Of a stretch of DNA of 5,538 nt, positions 1-5,538 are shown piece by piece. This stretch comes from CAWHOW01 sp050013795 (GTDB lineage: Bacteria > Bacteroidota > Bacteroidia > Bacteroidales > CG2-30-32-10). The translations under genes and the position numbers were made by a program. Positions within the stretch are counted from its first letter, which is position 1, and each line of letters starts with the position of its first letter. The stretch spans positions 1 to 5,538 of the forward strand of contig JBEKEO010000211.1 in assembly GCA_050013795.1 (NCBI GenBank), written 5' to 3'. The notes below the pieces were generated by a model, which was not told the origin of the DNA, ran no database searches, and worked only from the letters and a program-made list of their open reading frames with translations.

Positions 1-1
1 G

Positions 2-499
2 ATTCCCAATCAGGAAGGCATAAAATGGTTCCTGGATAATGTTTGGCCTGCTGTTACTGAAGAATTTCCGAATCTTCAATTATTTCTTGCAGGACGAAAT
101 ATGCCGGAATGGGTAAAAAATGAAAAATTAAGTAATGTCACTGTAGAGGGAGAAATTGAAAATGCATATCAGTATATGCAATCAAAATCAATATTAATTG
201 TTCCTTTATTTTCAGGCAGTGGCATGAGGGTTAAGATAATTGAAGGAATGGCATGCGGAAATACTGTTATTTCTACTACTATTGGTGCAGAAGGGATAAT
301 GTATACGAATAATGAAAATATATTGATTGCTGATACAGCAATTGAATTTATTCAACAAATAAAAAAATGTATTGACTCTCCTTTATTCAGTAAAAAAATC
401 AGTAACGGCGGTATGGAACTTGTTAAAGAGAAATATAATAATGATATCATTACTGATAATCTGATACAATTTTATCATAATCTATTGCATATCATATAA
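2..499 (+). CDS. Glycosyltransferase, GT4 family (C-terminal fragment, 5' end outside window)
   Basis: The frame is open from the first bases, so this is the last 165 codons of a longer gene. The ATG at 101 is internal: codons before it read PNQEGIKWFLDNVWP and then LFLAGR, which matches the start of the nucleotide-sugar-binding C-terminal Rossmann domain of GT-B enzymes (family GT4). Around positions 203-290 comes the donor-site signature PLFSGSGMRVKIIEGMACG followed by a T-x-x-G-A-E-G stretch. The glutamate in KIIEG (about 242-244) corresponds to the second Glu of the GT4 EX7E motif. The first Glu position is not acidic. By family, it should transfer a sugar from a nucleotide donor to a growing glycan at the cytoplasmic face of the membrane. 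Donor and acceptor cannot be told from this fragment. It lies 34 bases before another GT4 gene on the same strand, as expected for a polysaccharide cluster. The acceptor-binding N-terminal domain is missing only because of the window edge. Confidence 0.9.
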   Translation: MPNQEGIKWFLDNVWPAVTEEFPNLQLFLAGRNMPEWVKNEKLSNVTVEGEIENAYQYMQSKSILIVPLFSGSGMRVKIIEGMACGNTVISTTIGAEGIMYTNNENILIADTAIEFIQQIKKCIDSPLFSKKISNGGMELVKEKYNNDIITDNLIQFYHNLLHII

Positions 500-516
500 T
501 AGATTTCATACTTTTG
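485..516 (+). promoter_or_regulatory. Bacteroidota-type promoter for the second glycosyltransferase
   Basis: TTG at 485-487 is followed after 21 bases by TACTTTTG at 509-516, an exact match to the -7 consensus TAnnTTTG. The -33 part falls inside the last codons of the upstream glycosyltransferase, and the -7 part is in the short gap. Transcription would start about 520-525, giving a leader of roughly 10 bases before the ATG at 534. Seen directly: the motif and spacing. Inferred: activity. The match is good, but such short AT-rich motifs also arise by chance. Confidence 0.5.
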
Positions 517-533
517 CCATGTAATTGGGCACC

Positions 534-1694
534 ATGAAAATTTTTGTTTTACTTCCGAGAGTTCCTTTTCCCCTTGTTAAAGGAGATAAATTACGTGCGT
601 ACAATCAAATTAAATATCTTGCGCAATTTAACGAAATTCATTTATGCGCATTAAATGATACGAAAATTCATCCCGACGCAATTAATGAATTAAAAACTTT
701 TTGCAAATCGATCACAGTTATAGATCTTCCGGCAGGTGCAATTATAATAAATTTATTTAAAACATTGTTTAACGGTCTGCCTTTCCAGGTAGGTTATTTT
801 TTCAACAAAAGAAATTTTAATAAAATAAATATTCTGATTGATGATATTAAGCCAGACAGGATATATTGCCAATTGATAAGAGTTGCTGAATATGTAAAGC
901 ACCAGAAAATCAGAAAAACGTTAGATTATCAGGATGTGTTTTCAAAAGGCATGGAAAGAAGGATAACCTCTTCACCTTTTTATTTTAGACCATTTATTAA
1001 GGCTGAACACAAAAGGCTGTTAAAATATGAAGCTGAAGTCTTTGATTTGTTTGATAATAAAACTATAATCTCTTATCCTGACAGGGAATTCATCCAACAT
1101 CCGGACAGAAATAAAATTGTGATAATCCCAAACGGAGTTGATACAGGTTATTACAAACCTTTTGACAGAGTTAAAGAGTATGATCTGCTTTTCACCGGGA
1201 ATATGGGATATCCCCCGAATATTAATAGCGCTGAGTTTCTTATTAAAGAAATTTTACCTCTAATTCGTAAAGAAATACCAAAAATTAAAATCCTTATTGC
1301 CGGTACGAATCCGTCAATAAAATTATTGTCGTTAAAATCTGAAAATGTGATAGTGACAGGCTGGGTTAAAGATATGCGTGAAGCTTATGCAAGATCAAAA
1401 ATATTTATTGCCCCAATGCTGATAGGGACTGGCATGCAAAATAAACTTCTTGAAGCTATGGCAATGAAACTGCCGAGTATTACTTCAGAGTTAGCAAATA
1501 GTGCAATCGGTGCAGTGAATGGAAAAGAAATTCTCACAGCTAATCAACCTGAAGAATACGCAGAACAGGTTTTATCATTATTGAAAGACAACAATAAAAT
1601 GTCGTCAATAGGAGAACAAGGATTTAACTTTGTTATAAAGAATTTTAAATGGGAAAATGTAAACCAAAAACTAAATCAATTAATTTGTAGTTGA
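534..1694 (+). CDS. Glycosyltransferase, GT4 family (Stp1-like sugar transferase)
   Basis: A complete 386-residue GT-B glycosyltransferase of normal length for GT4. The N-terminal acceptor domain opens with MKIFVLLPRVPFPLVKGDKL and R21, the layout of GT4 sugar transferases that resemble the PEP-CTERM/EpsH-associated Stp1 type. The C-terminal donor domain carries PNGVD (199-203), FTGNMGYPPN (220-229), a VTGWV turn (274-278) and GTGMQNKLLEAMAMKLPS (298-315), with E307 as the conserved donor-site glutamate. The first Glu of EX7E is replaced (T299), as in the gene upstream. There is no signal peptide or membrane span, so it is probably cytoplasmic and membrane-associated. I chose ATG 534 over TTG 525: it begins directly with the family's usual MKI strand, and a consensus -7 element ends at 516. 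The gene is in tandem with another GT4 gene and convergent with the next one. The sugar and acceptor are unknown. Confidence 0.92.
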   Translation: MKIFVLLPRVPFPLVKGDKLRAYNQIKYLAQFNEIHLCALNDTKIHPDAINELKTFCKSITVIDLPAGAIIINLFKTLFNGLPFQVGYFFNKRNFNKINILIDDIKPDRIYCQLIRVAEYVKHQKIRKTLDYQDVFSKGMERRITSSPFYFRPFIKAEHKRLLKYEAEVFDLFDNKTIISYPDREFIQHPDRNKIVIIPNGVDTGYYKPFDRVKEYDLLFTGNMGYPPNINSAEFLIKEILPLIRKEIPKIKILIAGTNPSIKLLSLKSENVIVTGWVKDMREAYARSKIFIAPMLIGTGMQNKLLEAMAMKLPSITSELANSAIGAVNGKEILTANQPEEYAEQVLSLLKDNNKMSSIGEQGFNFVIKNFKWENVNQKLNQLICS

Positions 1695-1716
1695 TTTATT
1701 TTTTATAACTTACAAA
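1684..1716. terminator. Weak inverted repeat at a convergent gene junction, possible bidirectional terminator
   Basis: TTTGTA-GTT (1684-1692) pairs with AAC-t-TACAAA (1707-1716), giving nine pairs with one bulged T and a 14-base AT-rich loop. It covers the stop codons of both converging genes (1692-1694 on +, 1696-1698 on -). The position suits a shared terminator. However, the stem is AT-rich with only two G-C pairs, and no uninterrupted T tract follows on either strand, so this is a weak call. Confidence 0.2.
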
Positions 1717-2613
1717 ATAGATTTCCTGATTTCCTTTCTGAGCTTTGTCGGAAGAATAAAATGCACGTTTTCCATAAGTATCCGTAATATAGGAAATGTC
1801 ATTCGAATTGGTATTTACAGGCGAACCAATATTTTCAGGCATAGACCAGTACCCATCATCATTTCGGGTAGTAACGAAAATATCATAACCACCAATACTG
1901 CTGAGTCCTTTTGAACTGAAATATAATGTAGCACAATCAACCATCAAAAATGGAGATTCTTCATCAGCGGAAGTATTAACTTTTTTCCCAAGATTAACCG
2001 GTTCACTCCAGTTACCGTTTGATAATCTTTCCGATGACCAGATATCTTTTCCTCCACTTCCACCCGGCCTGTCGCTGATAAAATATAATGTGGCGCCATC
2101 AGGGCTTAAGCAAGGGCTGCATTCAACATATTTTGTATTGATATTTAGCTTCTGAGGAGAGAATGTACTTTTCTTTAAATTTACTGAATAAATATCATCA
2201 TCAATAGTAATAAATATTTCCATAAAATTCATATTCTTATTAACTCCCTGGAAAGTCGAATAATCTTTTGCAAGGTTAATCGGTTTTGACCAGACAGATT
2301 TAATACTGTCAAATGTTGAGAATAAAAAATCTCTGCTAATCAATACATTGTTGCTGTTTTTGTTATCTGAATAATAAAAAAGCCCATTATTAATCTCCGA
2401 AATATAAATCGGGAATTCGCTTGATTGCCCGTTATTTATTTCAGTCCCTAATTTTTTAATATCAATTGTTGGGGGAAGAAAAACAGGGTTTGAAATAAAT
2501 TTTACATTAAATGGAGTACTTACAGGCGAAGGCAAATTTTTAAAAGCTATTGCCCCTGAAACCAATATTAATGTAATTATAATGGTTGAAATATATCTAT
2601 ATTTTTTATACAT
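1696..2613 (-). CDS. Exported PD40 (WD40-like beta-propeller repeat) protein
   Basis: A 305-residue protein with an N-terminal signal peptide: KKYRY basic start, hydrophobic ISTIIITLILVSG, and a likely signal-peptidase I site after AIA near residue 23. No lipobox cysteine follows, so it is probably periplasmic or secreted rather than a lipoprotein. The C-terminal half shows PD40/TolB-like blades: SPDGATLYFISD (170-181) ending GGKDIW; a second with TLYFSS (229-234) ending GGYDIF; and a degenerate third with AFYSSD (284-289) ending QEIYF. WS-x-P-x-N-[LI] linkers occur at 108, 202 and 256; the last two are 54 residues apart, the blade period. A weaker blade lies around residues 77-114. The family usually mediates protein or glycan contacts in the envelope, sometimes fused to OmpA; no such domain is present here. 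I chose ATG 2613 over ATG 2667 because the longer start would put 18 residues before the signal peptide and overlap the promoter at 2637-2667. Exact function is unknown. Confidence 0.85.
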   Translation of the reverse strand: MYKKYRYISTIIITLILVSGAIAFKNLPSPVSTPFNVKFISNPVFLPPTIDIKKLGTEINNGQSSEFPIYISEINNGLFYYSDNKNSNNVLISRDFLFSTFDSIKSVWSKPINLAKDYSTFQGVNKNMNFMEIFITIDDDIYSVNLKKSTFSPQKLNINTKYVECSPCLSPDGATLYFISDRPGGSGGKDIWSSERLSNGNWSEPVNLGKKVNTSADEESPFLMVDCATLYFSSKGLSSIGGYDIFVTTRNDDGYWSMPENIGSPVNTNSNDISYITDTYGKRAFYSSDKAQKGNQEIYFVSYKK

Positions 2614-2636
2614 AATTAGGGTTTTATGAATGTTAA

Positions 2637-2667
2637 CAAATATATGACATTTAAACGCAAAAGTCAA
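2637..2667 (-). promoter_or_regulatory. Bacteroidota-type promoter for the PD40 protein gene
   Basis: On the minus strand, TTG (2667-2665, within CTTGAC) is followed after 20 bases by TATATTTG (2644-2637), an exact TAnnTTTG match with ideal spacing. The -7 element ends 23 bases before the ATG at 2613. Transcription would begin near 2630, which rules out the longer in-frame start at 2667 if this promoter is the one used. This is the best promoter match in the window. Activity is inferred from sequence only. Confidence 0.6.
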
Positions 2668-2776
2668 GTTTTTTTTGTGAATATTTATAAAATATTGTGT
2701 TTGAGAAATATAATAAAGTTATTAATAAATAATTAATTATAATTTCCTAATAGAAAATCGGTTATTTATACTTAAA

Positions 2777-2798
2777 TATACTTTTTAAAAAAAGTGTA
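2777..2798. repeat. AT-rich palindrome in the divergent intergenic region
   Basis: ACTTTTT (2780-2786) and AAAAAGT (2789-2795) are perfect inverted repeats separated by AA. Two further pairs (2777-2778 with 2797-2798) follow past one mismatch. It lies about midway between the two promoters. It could be an operator, a weak hairpin, or simple A/T-tract chance. The rest of 2668-2860 is over 80% A+T by eye, with no ORF, RNA gene or riboswitch that I can recognise; in particular I see no FMN-riboswitch-like conserved blocks before ribBA. Confidence 0.25.
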
Positions 2799-2863
2799 AA
2801 TTTATTAATATTTTTAATATTCAAACCTCGAATTTATCTTTTATTTCTTATTTCAAAATAAAC

Positions 2864-2871
2864 TAAATTTG
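2864..2871 (+). promoter_or_regulatory. Probable -7 element of the ribBA promoter
   Basis: TAAATTTG matches TAnnTTTG exactly and ends 23 bases before the ribBA ATG, the same distance as for the divergent PD40 gene. The expected -33 region (about 2839-2845) reads CTTTTA-like sequence without the G of TTTG, so the upstream element is weak. The six bases ending the element plus two more (TTTGCCA) also occur at the second glycosyltransferase promoter (513-519), which may be coincidence. Confidence 0.4.
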
Positions 2872-2894
2872 CCAAAACATCAGATTTTATATAC

Positions 2895-4097
2895 ATGAGA
2901 GAAAAACTAAATACTATAGAGGAAGCAATAGATGAGTTCAGGCAAGGGAAAGTAATCATTGTTGTTGATGACGAGAATCGTGAAAATGAAGGTGATTTTA
3001 TTTGTGCTGCTCAAAACATTACTCCTGATATTGTTAATTTCATGGCAAAGGAAGGACGTGGACTAATTTGCGCTCCTGTAAGCGAAAAGATATGCGAAGA
3101 TCTGGGACTTGAAATGATGGTTGCAAAAAATACTTCATCGCATGAAACTGCTTTTACCATTTCTATTGACCTGTTAGGACATGGATGTACGACTGGTATC
3201 TCAGCCAGCGACAGGGCTAAAACAATCAGGGCACTTGCTGATCCGAAGACTAAACCAGAGGAATTAGGAAGGCCGGGACATATATTTCCGTTAAAAGCAA
3301 AAGCAGCAGGTGTTCTTCAGCGGGCAGGCCATACTGAAGCAACTGTTGACCTTGTCAGGCTTGCGGGACTATACCCTGTAGGTGTGCTTGTTGAAATAAT
3401 GAATGATGACGGAACTATGGCGCGCTTACCTGAACTTTTTAAGATTGCAAAGAAATTTAATTTAAAGATAGTTTCAATTAAAGACCTTATTGCTTTCAGG
3501 GTTAAAAATGAAATCCTTGTTTCTAATGAAGTTACTGTTGAATTACCTACAGTTTGGGGGAATTTTGTTCTGTGTGCATATCGCCAGATGAATAATAACA
3601 GGACTCATATCGCGCTGGTAAAGGGAGCCTGGAAAAAGAAAGAGGCGGTACTTGTGAGAGTGCATTCATCATGTGTAACAGGGGATATCTTCGGTTCATG
3701 CAGATGTGACTGCGGCGAACAATTGCACCGCTCGATGGAAATGATAGAAAAAGAAGGGAAAGGCGTAGTTCTGTATATGCACCAGGAAGGCAGAGGGATT
3801 GGCCTTTTGAATAAACTGAAAGCTTATCACTTGCAGGAGCAGGGGAAAGATACGGTTGAAGCCAATATAGCATTAGGTTTCAGGCCTGACGAAAGAGATT
3901 ATGGGATTGGAGCACAGATACTGCGCGACCTTGGTGTATCAAATATGCGACTTATTACAAACAACCCGACAAAAAGGGCAGGGCTTATAGGTTATGGATT
4001 AAAGATAGTGGAAAACATTCCAATTATTATTAAACCTAATAAGCATAATAAATTCTACCTTGCTACTAAGAAAAATAAAATGGGACATTCGTTGTAA
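2895..4097 (+). CDS. ribBA: Bifunctional 3,4-dihydroxy-2-butanone-4-phosphate synthase / GTP cyclohydrolase II
   Basis: A complete 400-residue cytosolic enzyme for both entry points of riboflavin synthesis. RibB (about 1-203) converts ribulose 5-phosphate to 3,4-dihydroxy-2-butanone 4-phosphate plus formate. RibA (about 206-400) opens GTP to 2,5-diamino-6-ribosylamino-4(3H)-pyrimidinone 5'-phosphate. RibB signatures are DDENRENEGD (25-34, acidic Mg-binding and catalytic loop), TGISASDRA (100-108), RPGHIFPL (126-133), RAGHTEATVDL (143-153) and the MNDDGTMAR segment (169-177). RibA shows HSSCVTGD (257-264), then CRCDCGEQL with Zn ligands C260, C271 and C273 by alignment with E. coli RibA, followed by HQEGRGIGL (296-304), DTVEAN (319-324), PDERDYG (331-337) and TNNPTKR (355-361). 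All key motifs of both halves are present, so both activities are expected. The ATG start gives the usual family N-terminus and sits 23 bases after a -7 element. No other rib genes are in the window, which is normal where the pathway is scattered. Confidence 0.97.
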   Translation: MREKLNTIEEAIDEFRQGKVIIVVDDENRENEGDFICAAQNITPDIVNFMAKEGRGLICAPVSEKICEDLGLEMMVAKNTSSHETAFTISIDLLGHGCTTGISASDRAKTIRALADPKTKPEELGRPGHIFPLKAKAAGVLQRAGHTEATVDLVRLAGLYPVGVLVEIMNDDGTMARLPELFKIAKKFNLKIVSIKDLIAFRVKNEILVSNEVTVELPTVWGNFVLCAYRQMNNNRTHIALVKGAWKKKEAVLVRVHSSCVTGDIFGSCRCDCGEQLHRSMEMIEKEGKGVVLYMHQEGRGIGLLNKLKAYHLQEQGKDTVEANIALGFRPDERDYGIGAQILRDLGVSNMRLITNNPTKRAGLIGYGLKIVENIPIIIKPNKHNKFYLATKKNKMGHSL

Positions 4098-4099
4098 AT

Positions 4100-4131
4100 A
4101 GTTATTAGTTCATTGTTTCAAAGTTATTAGT
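4100..4131 (+). repeat. 10-bp direct repeat, 22-bp period, after ribBA
   Basis: AGTTATTAGT occurs at 4100-4109 and again at 4122-4131, start to start 22 bp, about two helical turns. A small TTG-TTT-CAA inverted repeat lies between the copies (about 4113-4121). The spacing would suit a dimeric regulator acting on the next gene, but low sequence complexity makes chance plausible. No clear terminator hairpin for ribBA is visible here. Confidence 0.3.
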
Positions 4132-4132
4132 A

Positions 4133-4162
4133 TTGGGGGCAACAATCTTATTTATACTTATG
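4133..4162 (+). promoter_or_regulatory. Weak promoter candidate for the membrane glycosyltransferase gene
   Basis: TTG (4133-4135) is followed after 19 bases by TACTTATG (4155-4162), one mismatch from TAnnTTTG. A second candidate -7, TAAATATG at 4174-4181, also has one mismatch and lies 27 bases before ATG 4209, closer to the spacing seen at the other genes, but it lacks a TTG partner. Either would support ATG 4209 over the in-frame ATG 4179. Low confidence in both. Confidence 0.25.
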
Positions 4163-4208
4163 GTATTTATTTATAAATATGTTTTATATCAGGGTAGAAC
4201 AGGATGCC

Positions 4209-5538
4209 ATGGCAAAAAAGAAGTATAATTATAGTAAGCAAAAGGAACATGGTTCAAAACCATTAAAAAACGCAGTTGCTTTACTTGTCATTACAGGATT
4301 GATTCTGTGCCTGTACTTTCCAATCTTACAATATAAATTTACCAACGACGATGATACTGCTCTGATTAAGGATAATTACGGTTTCCTCAGCAAAAGTTCG
4401 AACATAGGAGTTGTTTTCACCCATAGCGTATTCTATAATAATTTCAAAACAAGCGATATTTATTACCGTCCTGTACTGATACTTTCGTTCTTTTCGGATA
4501 CCCAGATAGCGGGAAAGCATTACTGGTTCTTTTACCTGACGAATATCCTGCTTCATATTGCCTGTTGCATTCTGCTTTTTTATGTGTTTCAATTGCTATT
4601 GTACGATAAATTGAAATCCTTTTTATTTGCTTTGCTATTTGCCGTGCATCCTGTTTTTGCGCAAGCCGTTGCCTGGTTACCGGGAAGAAATGATACACTG
4701 CTTGCATTGTTTTCGTTACTCAGTTTCTTTTTCCTGTTAAAACAGGCGAGGAGTAAAAAATATCTTTTCAGGATACTGCACCTGCTTTTCTTCGCTATTG
4801 CTTTGCTGACAAAAGAAACGGCCATATCCCTGCCATTATTATTTCTTCTGTATATATTCCTGATCGATCCGGAAATAAAAGGTAAATCTTTTATTAGAAA
4901 ATTAAGTGAATATAAAATTGAAATAACCGGATGGATTGTTTTTATTATTGCATTTTTATACATAAGGCATGATATTCTTGGCAGTTCGGTCGGCATGCCG
5001 CTTTCCTTTACCTTGATAAATTTCATATATAATCTTCCTGCGCTTATTCAATATACAGGAAAAATGTTATTGCCTTTTCACCTTAACACATTGCCGGTAA
5101 TGCAGGATATCCCTATGTATTATGGGATAGCAGTCATTGCTGTTATGACATTTTTTATTTGGAGAACTAAGGACAAGAACTATAATCGAATTATTTTCGG
5201 CGCTGTGTGGTTGTTTATATTTCTTTCTCCTGCTATATTAAGGACAAACTCTTTTATAGAAACTCTTTTCTTTGAACACCGGATGTATATTCCAATGATT
5301 GGTTTTATGATCATCTGCCTTGAGACGGATATTGTGAAAAGGGCCGATTTTACTAAAAATATTGCAAGGATAATCATGTTTTCTGTTATAGCATTTTTCT
5401 TTGTTCTAACATGGATACATCGTGAAGATTATAAAGATGAATACCACTTTTGGAAAAGCGCTGTGGATGGCTCACCGCATTCATCGGCGGCATTGAGGGG
5501 GCTGGCTTCTTATTACCAGATAAACGGTCAGACTGATA
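4209..5538 (+). CDS. Membrane GT-C glycosyltransferase, TMTC/PMT-like, start of TPR region (3' end outside window)
   Basis: The frame stays open from ATG 4209 to the right edge: 443 codons plus one base. A lysine-rich cytoplasmic start is followed by a membrane span (about 21-41) and a loop with N46-D47-D48-D49, the acidic motif typical of the first extracytoplasmic loop of GT-C enzymes. About ten more hydrophobic segments follow (near 107-130, 137-151, 162-178, 188-217, 240-252, 268-281, 304-317, 327-342, 358-371, 386-402). Family-like signatures are HPVFAQAVAWLPGRNDTL (147-164), LLTKETAISLPL (199-210) and FFEHRMYIP (354-362), which resemble TMTC and related bacterial proteins with a C-terminal TPR array. 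The last residues, SPHSSAALRGLASYYQ (422-437), look like the first TPR helix pair. The likely role is transfer of a sugar from a lipid-linked donor to an envelope acceptor; the substrate is unknown. An in-frame ATG at 4179 would add ten residues; I prefer 4209 for its basic N-terminus. Confidence 0.85.
   Translation, partial: MAKKKYNYSKQKEHGSKPLKNAVALLVITGLILCLYFPILQYKFTNDDDTALIKDNYGFLSKSSNIGVVFTHSVFYNNFKTSDIYYRPVLILSFFSDTQIAGKHYWFFYLTNILLHIACCILLFYVFQLLLYDKLKSFLFALLFAVHPVFAQAVAWLPGRNDTLLALFSLLSFFFLLKQARSKKYLFRILHLLFFAIALLTKETAISLPLLFLLYIFLIDPEIKGKSFIRKLSEYKIEITGWIVFIIAFLYIRHDILGSSVGMPLSFTLINFIYNLPALIQYTGKMLLPFHLNTLPVMQDIPMYYGIAVIAVMTFFIWRTKDKNYNRIIFGAVWLFIFLSPAILRTNSFIETLFFEHRMYIPMIGFMIICLETDIVKRADFTKNIARIIMFSVIAFFFVLTWIHREDYKDEYHFWKSAVDGSPHSSAALRGLASYYQINGQTD

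Noticed and set aside
101..103. ATG at 101 as the start of a 132-residue protein
   Set aside because: The frame is open upstream and encodes conserved glycosyltransferase sequence, so this methionine is internal.
525..533. TTG start at 525 for the second glycosyltransferase
   Set aside because: It adds only M-G-T before the typical MKIF start and falls at the predicted transcription start.
2668..2894. FMN riboswitch upstream of ribBA
   Set aside because: The leader is far too AT-rich, lacks the conserved G-rich blocks of the RFN element, and the predicted transcript leader is under 30 bases.
3547..3873. Minus-strand ORF of 108 codons inside ribBA
   Set aside because: It lies wholly antisense to the highly conserved RibA domain, its translation has no recognisable motif, and no promoter-like element precedes it.
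4204..4206. ATG at 4204 as the start of the gene near 4209
   Set aside because: That frame hits a stop after about 20 codons; the ATG at 4209 is in the long open frame.
4326..5377. Four minus-strand ORFs of 65-145 codons (4326-4592, 4444-4707, 4589-5026, 5180-5377)
   Set aside because: They overlap one another and are antisense to one continuous plus-strand membrane protein with family motifs along its length; none has recognisable features.

Overview
The window looks like chromosomal DNA of a low-GC member of the Bacteroidota, probably an uncultured or environmental lineage. The clues are high A+T content, no convincing Shine-Dalgarno sequences before the genes, and exact matches to the Bacteroidota sigma-factor -7 element TAnnTTTG just upstream of three genes. 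Two of these have a TTG -33 element at 20-21 bp. The protein types also fit the phylum: a PD40-repeat exported protein, a fused RibBA, and a GT-C membrane protein with a TPR tail. No RNA genes, CRISPR arrays, insertion sequences, attachment sites or origins were seen.

Layout: (1) Positions 2-499 (+) hold the C-terminal part of a GT4-type glycosyltransferase cut by the left edge. (2) Positions 534-1694 (+) hold a complete second GT4-type glycosyltransferase. Its own promoter lies across the end of the first gene. Together they look like the downstream end of a surface-polysaccharide cluster. (3) Positions 1696-2613 (-) hold an exported PD40 beta-propeller protein, convergent with the glycosyltransferase and one base from it. 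(4) Positions 2614-2894 are a very AT-rich divergent intergenic region with a promoter at each end. (5) Positions 2895-4097 (+) hold ribBA, the bifunctional enzyme for the two entry steps of riboflavin synthesis. (6) Positions 4098-4208 are a short AT-rich spacer with a 10-bp direct repeat and a weak promoter candidate. (7) Positions 4209-5538 (+) hold a multi-membrane-span GT-C glycosyltransferase of the TMTC/PMT-like kind, cut by the right edge just as its TPR region begins.

The genes do not form one operon or one evident system. Two soluble glycosyltransferases and one membrane glycosyltransferase concern envelope glycans, the PD40 protein is probably periplasmic or surface-located, and ribBA is housekeeping. 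I found no convincing new biological system. The most useful results are the promoter set, the start-site corrections it supports, and the long right-edge gene.
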